This document shows positions 18,619 through 28,119 of a stretch of 64,000 nucleotides of DNA, one piece after another (position 1 is the first letter of the stretch; each line of letters opens with the position of its first letter). The position numbers and the translations under genes were made by a program. The DNA is from Enterococcus termitis (lineage in GTDB: Bacteria > Bacillota > Bacilli > Lactobacillales > Enterococcaceae): positions 186,001-250,000 of the forward strand of contig NZ_MIJY01000045.1 of the NCBI RefSeq assembly GCF_001730305.1. Direction: 5' to 3'. The notes under the pieces were generated by a model. That model did not search any database. It saw nothing but the letters and a program-made list of their open reading frames with translations, and was not told the origin of the DNA.

Positions 18619-19557
18619 ATGTTGTCGATTATTGTTCCTTGTTACAACGAAGAGGATTCAATTCCATTATTTTTTGAAGAAGTGGAAAAAGTAAGTGCAC
18701 AAATTGAATATAACATTGAATACATATTTATCAATGATGGTTCAAAAGATGGAACGTTGGAAGCATTGAGAAATCTATATAAAGCACATCCGGATAAAGT
18801 CCGTTATCTTTCTTTTTCTAGAAATTTCGGAAAAGAAGCTGGTTTATATGCAGGTCTTAAAGAAGCGCGCGGCAGTCTTGTCACTGTGATGGACGTTGAT
18901 TTACAAGATCCACCTGAATTGCTGCCTAAAATGATACAAATGCTGGAAGCAAACAAAGAGCTGGATTGTATTGGTACAAGGCGTGGTGATCGTGAAGGAG
19001 AGCCGCCGATTCGCAGCTTTTTCGCGAGAATGTTTTATCGCTTAGTCAATAAAATTGGTGAAACAGAAATGGTCGATGGCGCAAGAGATTTCCGTTTAAT
19101 GACAAGGCAGATGGTTGATGGGATTTTAGAGCTGACAGAATACAACCGTTTTTCAAAAGGGATTTTCAGCTGGGTTGGTTTCAATACTGAATATCTGTCT
19201 TACGAGAATCGTGAACGTGTAGCTGGATCTACTTCCTGGTCTTTTTGGAGCTTGTTAAGTTATTCGATCGATGGGATCGTCAACTTCTCTGAAGTGCCGT
19301 TGAATCTGGCTTCCTATGTTGGAGCACTCTCATGTGTGGGCTCCGTGATTTCTATGCTTATCATTTTCTTTAGAACGATCATTATTGGTGATCCTACTAG
19401 TGGTTGGCCGTCCATGGTTTGTATTATTCTATTTGTAGGCGGATTACAGCTTCTTTGTCTGGGAATCATTGGTAAATATATTGGAAAAATCTTTTTAGAA
19501 ACAAAAAAACGCCCGATTTATCTTGTGAAGGAAACAGAACAAGATCAGAAAAATTAA
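18619..19557 (+). CDS. Membrane-anchored GT2 glycosyltransferase (GtrB/CsbB-like)
   Basis: A 312-aa polyprenyl-phosphate glycosyltransferase. The GT-A domain has SIIVPCYNEEDSI, the DxD-type motif in VTVMDVDLQDPPEL, and KEAGLYAGLKEA. Two C-terminal membrane helices (about 230-255 and 265-290) complete the GtrB/DPM1-like layout. It should load a sugar onto undecaprenyl phosphate on the inner face of the membrane for later use in wall or teichoic acid decoration. The ATG at 18619 follows TTGGAGG; the longer frame from 18577 lacks a ribosome site and overlaps the -10 element. Confidence 0.88.
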   Translation: MLSIIVPCYNEEDSIPLFFEEVEKVSAQIEYNIEYIFINDGSKDGTLEALRNLYKAHPDKVRYLSFSRNFGKEAGLYAGLKEARGSLVTVMDVDLQDPPELLPKMIQMLEANKELDCIGTRRGDREGEPPIRSFFARMFYRLVNKIGETEMVDGARDFRLMTRQMVDGILELTEYNRFSKGIFSWVGFNTEYLSYENRERVAGSTSWSFWSLLSYSIDGIVNFSEVPLNLASYVGALSCVGSVISMLIIFFRTIIIGDPTSGWPSMVCIILFVGGLQLLCLGIIGKYIGKIFLETKKRPIYLVKETEQDQKN

Positions 19558-19568
19558 CTAAATTAATT

Positions 19569-19624
19569 CTAAAAACGACTCGCTCTGATTGTTTACACTT
19601 TCAGCGCCAGCCGTTTTTTTTTCA
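19569..19624. terminator. Imperfect terminator hairpin
   Basis: AACG/CGTT and CTGA/TCAG arms with mismatches, then eight or more T. It lies between convergent genes. Confidence 0.5.
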
Positions 19625-19639
19625 TTGATATTTTTTTAA

Positions 19640-20602
19640 TCAATAGCCATGCTGCAGCATGATTTGATTTTTGGCTAATGTACCATCTTTTAGAAATTGA
19701 GTAAGGTTTTGAGTAAATATAGCTAACAGCTTTGCCTTAAAGCCAGGAGTCAAACCAGAAATATGCGGAGTAATCAAGACATTGTCCATGTTCCATAGAG
19801 GACTTTCTTTAGGCAGTGGCTCTTCCTCAAAAACATCCAGCGCAGCAAAACTCACTTGGCCATCATTCAAAGCTGTAATAAGATCGTTTGTATTAACGGA
19901 TGGACCACGACCGACATTCACGAAGACGGCCCCCGGTTTCATTGCTTTAAACATAGTCTCATCATACAGTTGATATGTTTCATCTGTTAAGGGAAGAATA
20001 TTTACGACAATATCCATTTCTTTAATGATGCGCTGCATGTTTTTTTGCGAATAACACTCGATAAATCCTTTAGTGACGTGACCAGATGTATTGATACCAT
20101 AAGTTTGAATATCTAGCCCTTGAGCAAATGCAGCAAGTTGCTGACCAATATGGCCTGTACCGACGATCAACATTTTTTGCATGGATAATTGTTTGTAAGA
20201 AATATTTTCTCTTGTCCAGATGTTAGTTGTTTGATTATTGATACTCGTCTGAATACCGCGAAATGCTGCCAATAAAACACCTAGAACATGTTCCGAAATA
20301 GAGATACTGTGTATACCGCTTGCGTTAGATAATAAGATGCCCTTTTCAGAGAAGCGATTCAAATCATATGAATCGACACCCGCTGAGATAGACTGCACCC
20401 ATTTCAAACGGCTGGATTCAGAGTTTAACAAGCGCTGCCCTAGCTCTTTATCCCAGCCCAGCATGATTTCAATCGCTTCTTCATTTATCTGAGCGGTGTC
20501 TCTGCTTGCATCAACGATAATATAATCGACAGCAGTTTTCCGGATAGCTTCTACTTGTTCTTCTTTCATTGGTTCGTGAAGATAGATAATTGGTTGGCTC
20601 AT
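19640..20602 (-). CDS. D-isomer-specific 2-hydroxyacid dehydrogenase
   Basis: A 320-aa NAD(P)-dependent oxidoreductase. The Rossmann motif is VGTGHIGQQLAAFAQG, followed by the substrate-site segment VNVGRGPSVNTNDL, the catalytic Glu region in DVFEEEPLP and the His in ITPHISG. An Asp/Glu after the glycine motif is not evident (QTYGINTSG), which may favour NADP. The substrate cannot be told (lactate, phosphoglycerate and glyoxylate relatives all look similar). The ATG at 20602 follows GGGGGAA. Confidence 0.85.
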   Translation of the reverse strand: MSQPIIYLHEPMKEEQVEAIRKTAVDYIIVDASRDTAQINEEAIEIMLGWDKELGQRLLNSESSRLKWVQSISAGVDSYDLNRFSEKGILLSNASGIHSISISEHVLGVLLAAFRGIQTSINNQTTNIWTRENISYKQLSMQKMLIVGTGHIGQQLAAFAQGLDIQTYGINTSGHVTKGFIECYSQKNMQRIIKEMDIVVNILPLTDETYQLYDETMFKAMKPGAVFVNVGRGPSVNTNDLITALNDGQVSFAALDVFEEEPLPKESPLWNMDNVLITPHISGLTPGFKAKLLAIFTQNLTQFLKDGTLAKNQIMLQHGY

Positions 20603-20651
20603 TTTGATTCCCCCTTGCAAACTTCATTGTAACAAAAAAAGAGGACAAACC

Positions 20652-20690
20652 AAAAAAGATTGAACTATGGAACATTCAATCTTTTTGGAA
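20652..20690. terminator. Terminator downstream of ispG
   Basis: AAAAAGATTGAA and TTCAATCTTTTT arms around a 10-base loop; it works on the minus strand for ispG. Confidence 0.75.
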
Positions 20691-20705
20691 TAATCAATGT
20701 CTGTA

Positions 20706-21797
20706 TTATATTTCTTCTCCGCGAGCATAAGCTTCTGCAAGAAGATCTACTTCTTTTTTTAGTTCTTCAACCATAATTTCTTCTGGTACAGTGCGGATGA
20801 TTTTGCCCTTTTTGAAAAGCATTCCTTTACCGTTTCCTCCAGCGATGCCAATATCGGCTTCTCTGGCTTCACCAGGTCCATTAACAGCACAGCCTAATAC
20901 AGCTACTTTGATTGGTGCTTTAATTTTTTCGATGTATTCTTCGATCTCGTTTGCAATAGGGATCAAATCGATTTCGATACGTCCGCATGTGGGACAAGAA
21001 ATTAAGGTCGCAGCATTACTCGCTAAGCCAAATGCTTTTAGGACTTCTTTTGCTACTTTGATTTCTTCTACAGGATCTGCTGATAAGGATACTCGACAAG
21101 TATTTCCGATTCCACGAGAAAGCAGTGCACCGAGACCCGCTGCAGATTTCATTCCGCCTGAAAACTTCGTTCCAGCTTCAGTGATTCCTAAGTGTAAAGG
21201 ATAATCAAACGTTTGAGCCGCTAATGTATAGGCTTCGATCGCTAAATTAACATCACTTGCTTTCAGTGAAACGATGATATCGTAGAACTCCAAATCTTCC
21301 AAAATCTTGATGTGTTCTACAGCGCTAGCGACCATCGCTTCTGCAGTCGGGTAGCCATATTGCTGTAAGAATTTCTTTTCTAAGGAACCAGCGTTTACAC
21401 CGATTCTGATAGGTATTCCTTTGGCTTTACAAGCAGTGACCACTTTTTCTACACGATCTTTTCTACCAATATTTCCTGGATTGATCCGAATTTTATCAAC
21501 CCCTTGTTCAATGGCTTTTAGTGCTAAACGATAGTCAAAGTGAATATCAGCAACTAAAGGAATTGAAATTTGGCTTTTGATAGCACCTAAAGCATCTGCG
21601 GCTGCTTCATCTGGAACTGCTACACGTACGATCTGACAGCCTGCTTCTTCTAAACGCTTGATTTGATCAACAGTTGCTTCAACATCGTGCGTTTTTGTTG
21701 TACACATACTTTGAATAAATAATTCATCGCTTCCGCCAATCGTTAAATCTCCAATTTTTACTTGGCGCGTATTCTTACGATGGGTCAATTCTCCCAT
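20706..21797 (-). CDS. ispG: 4-hydroxy-3-methylbut-2-enyl diphosphate synthase IspG
   Basis: An [4Fe-4S] enzyme of the MEP isoprenoid pathway (363 aa, the usual size of the short bacterial form). The N-terminal TIM-barrel part has [18 protein letters not shown] and [12 protein letters not shown]. The C-terminal cluster domain has the three expected cysteines in SCPTCGR and [24 protein letters not shown] precedes the ATG. It stands alone between a dehydrogenase and a DUF1189 gene. Its presence is notable because enterococci are generally described as making isoprenoids by the mevalonate route. Confidence 0.95.
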   Translation of the reverse strand: MGELTHRKNTRQVKIGDLTIGGSDELFIQSMCTTKTHDVEATVDQIKRLEEAGCQIVRVAVPDEAAADALGAIKSQISIPLVADIHFDYRLALKAIEQGVDKIRINPGNIGRKDRVEKVVTACKAKGIPIRIGVNAGSLEKKFLQQYGYPTAEAMVASAVEHIKILEDLEFYDIIVSLKASDVNLAIEAYTLAAQTFDYPLHLGITEAGTKFSGGMKSAAGLGALLSRGIGNTCRVSLSADPVEEIKVAKEVLKAFGLASNAATLISCPTCGRIEIDLIPIANEIEEYIEKIKAPIKVAVLGCAVNGPGEAREADIGIAGGNGKGMLFKKGKIIRTVPEEIMVEELKKEVDLLAEAYARGEEI

Positions 21798-21941
21798 AAT
21801 CTATTCTCTCCTTATTTGCATTACGGTTTTTTTATCTTTGAATCCTCAATAAGTATAATTCAACGTCTATCTTAACACATAATGATAAATCTGAGAATGT
21901 AAGAAAAGTTTAAGATTTACGACAACGTTTTTTTATAAAGC

Positions 21942-22754
21942 TTAAATCACAGGTGGTTCTTGCCGCTGCTCATTTCGAGTCGCAAAGAAAAAGATCAGTA
22001 AGGTAACAAAAATAATCAAGAAACTATCATCAAAAGGCCGACTAAAAAATTGCAGAAAGCTACTGATGATTACAGGTAGTGTTGCAGAATAAACAACGAT
22101 TTTTAAGCAATCCATGAAGCGCAATTTGTATAAACGTACTTTGCTGTAAAGATTGGCGCCGACTGTGATTAACAATAGATTGATGATTAAATTGATAAAA
22201 GCAGGGTAGAGCGTGACTAGGAAGACAACTGCTTTAAGCCAAAACGGCACGTTTGATTCATCCAGTGTTCGTTTAAGTTCTTGACTACTTAATCCGTCAA
22301 GAGTCCCTTTATTGTATGGAAATTCAAATTGACTGGTTCCGAATAACGCATCAGCAGTCCCAGAGCTTGGTAAAACGACCACAAATTCGTCATCTAAAAA
22401 GCCAACACTGACGGCATCTCCTACAGAATCAGCTTCGATATCAGTAAGCGAACGCTTTCCTTCTGGATCAAAGGTGAAAATGATTGAGTTTGTTTGATAA
22501 ATAAAACCTTCCGTATCTGCAGCAGTTTCCAATTTTCCATCATTGATCTTGAAATCAGGTAACTTTTCTGCAATTTTTTGACCATCACTCTTAATATCTT
22601 GAACAATAGAAAAGACTTGTTTAGTAATCGGTAAAGCGAGGATAACACTCAAAAAAATCACATATAAAATGACTTTGCCAAAGGACATCTTTTTTGCCTG
22701 ATAAAGTTCAGAAAATTGAAAAATAGCGTGTTTAAACAGTGTAAATGTATTCAT
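21942..22754 (-). CDS. DUF1189 family membrane protein
   Basis: A 270-aa membrane protein with one N-terminal helix (about 28-48), an extracytoplasmic domain (about 50-165) and three to four C-terminal helices (about 172-262). The MSFGKVILYVIFLSVILALP start and overall layout match DUF1189. Such genes are often near envelope functions, but no activity is established. TTAGGAG precedes the ATG. It is divergent from sodA. Confidence 0.78.
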   Translation of the reverse strand: MNTFTLFKHAIFQFSELYQAKKMSFGKVILYVIFLSVILALPITKQVFSIVQDIKSDGQKIAEKLPDFKINDGKLETAADTEGFIYQTNSIIFTFDPEGKRSLTDIEADSVGDAVSVGFLDDEFVVVLPSSGTADALFGTSQFEFPYNKGTLDGLSSQELKRTLDESNVPFWLKAVVFLVTLYPAFINLIINLLLITVGANLYSKVRLYKLRFMDCLKIVVYSATLPVIISSFLQFFSRPFDDSFLIIFVTLLIFFFATRNEQRQEPPVI

Positions 22755-22848
22755 AGGTTTTCTCCTAACTAGAATTTAAGTACAATCGTCATTGTAAAGG
22801 AGATATTGAGTAAAAACAAGTTAAGAACCATTTTTGTAAGCAATTACT

Positions 22849-22877
22849 TTGAAGGTTACCATAAAATCTGTTATGCT
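22849..22877 (+). promoter_or_regulatory. sodA promoter
   Basis: TTGAAG, 17-bp spacer, TATGCT; 45 bp upstream of the sodA ATG. Confidence 0.7.
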
Positions 22878-22921
22878 ATAAATGTATGAAAATTTATACT
22901 TACTTAATGGAGGGATTTTTT

Positions 22922-23530
22922 ATGACTTACACTTTACCAGATTTACCTTATGCTTATGATGCATTGGAACCATACATCGATGTAGAGACAATGCACTTAC
23001 ACCATGACAAACACCATAACACGTATGTGACAAACTTAAATGCTGCAATTGAAAAACATCCTGAACTTGGTTCAAAATCAGTAGAAGAATTGATTGCTGA
23101 TATGGATGCGATTCCTGAAGATATTCGTACAGCTGTACGTAATAACGGTGGCGGACATGCCAATCACTCATTCTTCTGGGAAATTATGGCACCGAATGCT
23201 GGCGGCGAGCCAACAGGTGATATCAAAGCAGCCATCGATGATGCATTTGGCAGTTTTGATAAATTAAAAGAAGAATTTAAAACAGCAGCAACTGGACGCT
23301 TCGGTTCTGGTTGGGCATGGTTAGTCTTAAACAATGGCAAATTAGAAGTAACATCAACTGCTAACCAAGATTCTCCATTAATGGAAGGTAAAACACCAGT
23401 CTTAGGCTTAGATGTTTGGGAACATGCATATTATTTAAACTACAAAAACGTACGTCCAGAATACATTGATGCATTTTGGAATGTTGTTAATTGGGATGAA
23501 GTAAACAAACGTTTTGCAGCAGCAAAATAA
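22922..23530 (+). CDS. sodA: Superoxide dismutase [Mn/Fe]
   Basis: Converts superoxide to H2O2 and O2 in the cytoplasm. The 202-aa protein has the metal ligands in [18 protein letters not shown] and [18 protein letters not shown], and the [10 protein letters not shown] active-site segment. The residues around [21 protein letters not shown] agree with the enterococcal Mn enzyme. The ATG at 22922 follows ATGGAGGG; a frame from 22886 starts inside the promoter and is rejected. A clear promoter and a strong terminator make it monocistronic. Confidence 0.97.
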   Translation: MTYTLPDLPYAYDALEPYIDVETMHLHHDKHHNTYVTNLNAAIEKHPELGSKSVEELIADMDAIPEDIRTAVRNNGGGHANHSFFWEIMAPNAGGEPTGDIKAAIDDAFGSFDKLKEEFKTAATGRFGSGWAWLVLNNGKLEVTSTANQDSPLMEGKTPVLGLDVWEHAYYLNYKNVRPEYIDAFWNVVNWDEVNKRFAAAK

Positions 23531-23558
23531 CCCCATAAAATAGAAAATTTATTTTTTT

Positions 23559-23598
23559 AGAGGAAAACAGTAAAATACACTGTTTTCCTCTTTTTATT
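23559..23598 (+). terminator. Terminator after sodA
   Basis: AGAGGAAAACAGT and ACTGTTTTCCTCT arms, then TTTTTA. Confidence 0.9.
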
Positions 23599-23648
23599 TG
23601 TGGCATACTTAATAGTATAAAAACGAAAATTGAGGGAGCTTACCTATA

Positions 23649-24629
23649 ATGAATCTAAACATACAAAAAGTTCATGGCTCAGAAAATGATTTTTTCTTAA
23701 TTGATCAATTGCAATTAGAGCGCCCTTTTACAGAAAAAGAGCTCGATGATCTACGTATTCGTTTGTGTGATAGAGAAGCAGGCTTACTTGGCGGAGCAGA
23801 TGGATTACTGCTCATTGAAGAAAACAGACAGGGAGATTCAATAGCTAAGATGCGTGTCATCAATTCAGACGGTAGTGAAGCGAGTATGTGTGGAAACGGA
23901 TTGCGGACTGTTGCCAGATATTTGTCAGAGAAATACGACAAACAATTTTTTACAGTCGAAACGATGTTTGCCGATCTTAAAGTACGACGGGCAGGAGCGT
24001 TTGCTGAAGGAGTAGCAGCATACCAAGTAGAGATTTCGCCAGTTCGTTTTGAAGCAGAAGCCATTCCGATGGTGACTAATAGAAATCGAATCATCGACGA
24101 ATCTATTCCGGAATTATCTGATACGCTAAAATTTTCAGTTGTTGCAGTGCCTAATCCGCATTTAATTGCTTTTGTAGAGCATCAAATGCTTGATAGTCAA
24201 GAATTTGAACGAATTGCCACCTATGTCAATGGAGATAATCCGATGTTTCCTGATGGGATCAATGTTAGTTTTGTAGAGATCTTAGCGGATAATCAGTTAT
24301 TTGTTCGCACGTATGAACGTGGGGTTGGTTTTACCAGTGCGTGTGGAACAGCTATGTGTGCAAGTAGTTTAATGTATGTACTATTGAACAATGGAGAGTT
24401 TGGTAAAACCATTACAGTCAGAAACGTTGGCGGTTTGGTAAAAACAGTGGTTCATGAAGACGATGCTGAAGGATATTGGATGGAGTTGATCGGTAACGCC
24501 AGCGTAACACATGTCTTATCAGGAGAATTGGTTGATTTTACAGATGGACATTTTGACAATTTAATAATCGATGAGACGACAGAGCAAGCAGATTATCTCG
24601 CCTTTCTGGAAACGATCAAATTGACTTAG
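23649..24629 (+). CDS. dapF: Diaminopimelate epimerase
   Basis: Interconverts LL- and meso-diaminopimelate for lysine synthesis. The two active-site cysteines sit in ASMCGNGLRTVARY and TSACGTAMCASS, one in each half of the pseudo-symmetric fold; KVHGSENDFFLID and NPHLIAFVE are further family marks. At 326 aa it is longer than many DapF proteins, with an extra C-terminal tail after LSGELVDF. GGGAG precedes the ATG. No other dap gene is adjacent, so it is an isolated copy here. Confidence 0.93.
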   Translation: MNLNIQKVHGSENDFFLIDQLQLERPFTEKELDDLRIRLCDREAGLLGGADGLLLIEENRQGDSIAKMRVINSDGSEASMCGNGLRTVARYLSEKYDKQFFTVETMFADLKVRRAGAFAEGVAAYQVEISPVRFEAEAIPMVTNRNRIIDESIPELSDTLKFSVVAVPNPHLIAFVEHQMLDSQEFERIATYVNGDNPMFPDGINVSFVEILADNQLFVRTYERGVGFTSACGTAMCASSLMYVLLNNGEFGKTITVRNVGGLVKTVVHEDDAEGYWMELIGNASVTHVLSGELVDFTDGHFDNLIIDETTEQADYLAFLETIKLT

Positions 24630-24697
24630 AGTTGCTAGGGAGAGCACGCAATAGTTGAAGTAGCAGATAGTTTTGGGAGACTTAAAGGAGTGTCAGA

Positions 24698-25516
24698 GTG
24701 AATAAATTTAGTTGGGTAAATATGAATATTGTTAAATTGGTTGGTTTTTTAGTTGTTGTTGCCGGTGCCCTCTTTGTCTGTCTTTATGGGATGAATTTTA
24801 ATGCCAAAGAAGAGGAGCAACGGAAAATCGAATATGCTGAAGCAACATTAAAAAGTGAAACGGCAAAAATTCAACAACTTAATGTTCAGGTTAGCGGTTT
24901 TTACAAAGATGAAACAGAGGAATTTTTGATTAGTCAGATCGAAGAAGACCAAATCAAACAACTGGAAAGTAAAATCAACCAGTTAAAAATAGAAGCCTCA
25001 GATTTTGGGTTAGAAGCCGCGCAGTTTTCAGTAGATATCTCAGAAGTATCAAAGGAGAAAGAAGAACTAGTTTTTAAGATAACGGATATAAAAGAGAAGT
25101 ATATGATTCAAAATCAGTTGACCAAGATGCTTTTACAAGCTCCTCAGACTTGGGAAGTGTCCAGTGAAACAGCTGTGATAAATAAAGAGGCAAGTGCCGA
25201 CAAGTTACTTAAAATCCAAAATGACGTATTGAAAAAAGGCGGATCATGGGGAAGTGCGATGACAGCATATATAACTGAGATGGATGCTCAGGTCAAATTA
25301 TACACTGAAATTAAACAAGGGATCAATAAAATGCTTGCTGGTGATAGCTTAACGAGTGAAGCCACTGTTGAGAATTTGATTTATAGAGTAGAGCAGCTTC
25401 CTCAGGTGAAAAACGAACAGCTTAGAAAAGAGTTGTCTGACCAATTAGACGTAATTGAAGAACTGCTAAATACTCAGGCACTTGGAGAAGAAGCAACAGC
25501 AGAAGAACCAGTCTAA
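24698..25516 (+). CDS. Membrane-anchored coiled-coil protein, unknown function
   Basis: Not recognised. The 272-aa product has one N-terminal membrane helix (about residues 10-32), then a long, mostly helical extracytoplasmic region with heptad-like patterns (about 35-125 and 185-255) and an acidic C-terminus rich in Glu and Ala. There is no lipobox and no LPxTG. The GTG at 24698 follows AAAGGAG by 7 bp. It lies between dapF and the exopolysaccharide locus; the 169-bp gap to the next start contains that locus's own promoter. A role in envelope assembly is only a guess. Confidence 0.6.
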   Translation: MNKFSWVNMNIVKLVGFLVVVAGALFVCLYGMNFNAKEEEQRKIEYAEATLKSETAKIQQLNVQVSGFYKDETEEFLISQIEEDQIKQLESKINQLKIEASDFGLEAAQFSVDISEVSKEKEELVFKITDIKEKYMIQNQLTKMLLQAPQTWEVSSETAVINKEASADKLLKIQNDVLKKGGSWGSAMTAYITEMDAQVKLYTEIKQGINKMLAGDSLTSEATVENLIYRVEQLPQVKNEQLRKELSDQLDVIEELLNTQALGEEATAEEPV

Positions 25517-25625
25517 TATAGAAATCTTAAATAATAATACAATATTCAAGATTGTTTTTAAATAAATTATCAATTATTTGGAAAAATATCTAAAAAGTTG
25601 ATAGCACTATATTGGGTAAATGGTC

Positions 25626-25654
25626 TTGTGTTTGATACATCTTAAAACTATAAT
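25626..25654 (+). promoter_or_regulatory. Promoter candidate of the exopolysaccharide operon
   Basis: TTGTGT, 17-bp spacer, TATAAT; 31 bp upstream of the first gene's ATG. Confidence 0.65.
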
Positions 25655-25685
25655 TATTAGAGTAGCAGCAGTAATGGAGGAAAAA

Positions 25686-26513
25686 ATGGAAGAAACAATT
25701 AGTTTACAAGAACTCATCGGAGTATTAAAGAAACGTATAGGTCTAATTATTGTCAGTATGTTTTTAGGGTTAGGTGTTGCTGGCGTATTAACTTATTTTG
25801 TTATCACCCCTAAATATAGCTCACAAGCACAATTGATCGTTCGCTTACCACAAAATGAAACGACTAACGTGAACGATATTAATGGAAATCTTCAAATGAT
25901 CAATACATATAAAGATTTGATCAAAAGTGACACAGTAATGACAGAAGTCCAACGAAGAATGAAAGCTCAACACCAAAATGATTTATCAGTTGAAGCTCTT
26001 AAGGATAGCGTATCGGTCAATCAATCGCAAAATTCTCAAATGTTTTCGATCGTATCGAAATTGACTGATCCACTAGTGGCACAAAATATAGCAAATCAAA
26101 CTGCACTGGTTTTCCAAGAGCAAGCGAAAGATATGTTGAATGTTGATAAAATCACGATTATATCGGAAGCAACTGCAAATCTAAAGCCAGTTTCTCCTAA
26201 TGACAAAATAAACTTAATCATTGGTCTGGCATTAGGTATATTGCTAGGCGTAATGGCTTCCTTTGTTTTAGAATTGTTCGATAAAACGATCAAGGATGAT
26301 AGCTTTGTTGAAGAAGAACTAGGTTTTACCATTTTAGGGGTTGTTCCGAATATGACTGCTAAAGAATTGAATGCAAAAATTGTCCGAAACTCTTCTTCTA
26401 TGGGAGCGAGCCAAACCAATAGCTTTGCTAAAGAAGAAGCAAGAACTATCCAAAATGAAGAGAACAACTCAAACAATTCTACCCCGGCGCGCAGAAGCCG
26501 ACCGCGAGTTTAA
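25686..26513 (+). CDS. Polysaccharide chain-length regulator / tyrosine kinase modulator (Wzz/CpsC family)
   Basis: A 275-aa membrane protein with a short N-terminal cytoplasmic part, helix 1 (about 22-44), an extracytoplasmic Wzz domain and helix 2 (about 172-195) with the proline/glycine-rich SPNDKINLIIGLALGILLGV motif. The C-terminal cytoplasmic tail normally activates the adjacent CpsD-type kinase. The ATG at 25686 follows TGGAGG; an in-frame ATG at 25674 lies on that site. It is the first gene of the exopolysaccharide operon. Confidence 0.88.
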   Translation: MEETISLQELIGVLKKRIGLIIVSMFLGLGVAGVLTYFVITPKYSSQAQLIVRLPQNETTNVNDINGNLQMINTYKDLIKSDTVMTEVQRRMKAQHQNDLSVEALKDSVSVNQSQNSQMFSIVSKLTDPLVAQNIANQTALVFQEQAKDMLNVDKITIISEATANLKPVSPNDKINLIIGLALGILLGVMASFVLELFDKTIKDDSFVEEELGFTILGVVPNMTAKELNAKIVRNSSSMGASQTNSFAKEEARTIQNEENNSNNSTPARRSRPRV

Positions 26514-26524
26514 AGGAGTATAGA

Positions 26525-27226
26525 ATGTCAAATAAAATCAGAAATCAAAAAAAACAAAAAACAAAAGCAGTCAGTCTAATCACTCTAGCAGATAAATCGT
26601 CTCCGATATCAGAGCAATATCGAACGATTCGAACGAATATTCAGTATGCAATGGTCGATAGAGCCTTAAAAACATTAGTTATTACCTCTTCAGGCCCTAG
26701 TGAAGGAAAATCAACGACTTCAGCCAATTTAGCGATCGTCTTCGCTAATTCCGGTAAAAGAGTCTTATTAGTCGATGCAGATATGCGCAAACCAACTGTT
26801 TCAAAAACCTTCTCTATAGATAATGTTCGAGGCTTGAGTACCTTGTTGGGTAGTCGAGAAGTGGTCTTGCATCAAGTGGTTCAATCATCTGGTGTGGATA
26901 ACTTATTTCTTATGACGAGTGGTCCTAAACCACCTAATCCATCCGAATTATTAGATTCAAGAAGAATGGAAGAATTGATTCGTGAGTTAAAGCAGCAATA
27001 TGACTTGATCATCTTTGATATGCCTCCTGTAGTGGCTGTGACCGATGCTCAAATTGTTTCATCAAAATCTGACGGTACGATTTTAGTCGTTCGTGAGAAT
27101 GTTTCAAAAAGAGATTCTTTATTAAAGGCCAAAAGTCTGTTAGAGCTTGTAGATGCTAATATTTTAGGCGTTGTTTATAACGGCTCAAAAAATGTAACTG
27201 ATCAAGGCTATTATTACGGTTCATAA
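26525..27226 (+). CDS. cpsD: CpsD/CapB-family autophosphorylating tyrosine kinase
   Basis: Cytoplasmic BY-kinase that controls polysaccharide polymerisation together with the Wzz/CpsC protein encoded 11 bp upstream. Walker A is SSGPSEGKSTTSANLA, Walker A' VLLVDADMRKPT and Walker B LIIFDMPPV. The 233-aa protein ends in a tyrosine cluster (DQGYYYGS), the usual autophosphorylation tail. AAAGGAG precedes the ATG. The PHP phosphatase encoded next should remove these phosphates. Confidence 0.92.
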   Translation: MSNKIRNQKKQKTKAVSLITLADKSSPISEQYRTIRTNIQYAMVDRALKTLVITSSGPSEGKSTTSANLAIVFANSGKRVLLVDADMRKPTVSKTFSIDNVRGLSTLLGSREVVLHQVVQSSGVDNLFLMTSGPKPPNPSELLDSRRMEELIRELKQQYDLIIFDMPPVVAVTDAQIVSSKSDGTILVVRENVSKRDSLLKAKSLLELVDANILGVVYNGSKNVTDQGYYYGS

Positions 27227-27250
27227 GAACGTGCAGGAAGGATAAATACG

Positions 27251-28015
27251 ATGATTGATTTGCATTGCCATATATTACCTGGCATTGATGATGGGGCAAA
27301 AACGATTGATGATGCTCTTGATATGGCTAGAATGGCTGTAAAACAAGGAATCACTCACATCTTATGTACACCTCATCATAATAATGGAAAATATGATAAT
27401 CCTGCAGGTCAAGTAATTTCCTGTGTTGCAGTGTTACAAGAAGAATTAGACCAGCGCAATATTCCTCTTTCCTTATTCGAAGGACAAGAGGTTCGAATTG
27501 CAGGCAATATCATGGAGCAAATAAGAGAAAATAAACTTTTATTTGCTGATTTGGATAATCGCTATCTATTAATTGAATTTCCTACAAATGATATCCCAGC
27601 ATATGCAGAACAGTTATTTTTTGAACTACTAGAAACAGGGCATATACCGATTATTGTTCATCCGGAAAGAAATAGTAAGTTTATTGAAGATCCAAATAGA
27701 CTCATTCCATTTTTAGAAATGGGTGTATTAACACAATTGACAGCACCAAGTTATGTGGGCGTGTTTGGCAAAGAAATTGAACGAACGGCCAAGCAAATGG
27801 TGTCTCATAATATGGTTTATATGATGGCTTCTGATGCTCATAACATAAATAGACGTGGTTTTTTTATGGAAAAGGCTTATAGAGCGATTGCAAAAGATAT
27901 GGGAAAAGAATATGTTGAAGCGATGCAACAAATGGCTAAAGACATCTTAAATGGTGATGATGTACAGATACCACAGTTTAGAGAAGTAACAAAGAAAAAA
28001 TTCGGATTGTTTTAA
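27251..28015 (+). CDS. cpsB: CpsB/CapC-family PHP-type tyrosine phosphatase
   Basis: Manganese-dependent phosphotyrosine phosphatase (254 aa) with the PHP metal motifs MIDLHCHILPGIDDGAK, CTPHHNNGKY, IIVHPERN and MASDAHN. It should dephosphorylate the CpsD-type kinase encoded 24 bp upstream. AGGAAGG precedes the ATG. The order Wzz-kinase-phosphatase is common at the head of firmicute capsule operons. Confidence 0.93.
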   Translation: MIDLHCHILPGIDDGAKTIDDALDMARMAVKQGITHILCTPHHNNGKYDNPAGQVISCVAVLQEELDQRNIPLSLFEGQEVRIAGNIMEQIRENKLLFADLDNRYLLIEFPTNDIPAYAEQLFFELLETGHIPIIVHPERNSKFIEDPNRLIPFLEMGVLTQLTAPSYVGVFGKEIERTAKQMVSHNMVYMMASDAHNINRRGFFMEKAYRAIAKDMGKEYVEAMQQMAKDILNGDDVQIPQFREVTKKKFGLF

Positions 28016-28056
28016 GTAAATAGTGATTGTTGGGTAAAGGTTAAATCTATTTTTTG

Positions 28057-28062
28057 TATAAT
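28057..28062 (+). promoter_or_regulatory. Possible internal -10 element before the priming transferase
   Basis: TATAAT in the 96-bp gap after the phosphatase gene; no convincing -35 at normal spacing. Confidence 0.3.
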
Positions 28063-28119
28063 ACTAAAAATATTGTTGGGAGATTGGCCTAAGGTGCCAT
28101 TATAAAAGGAGTGTTGAAA

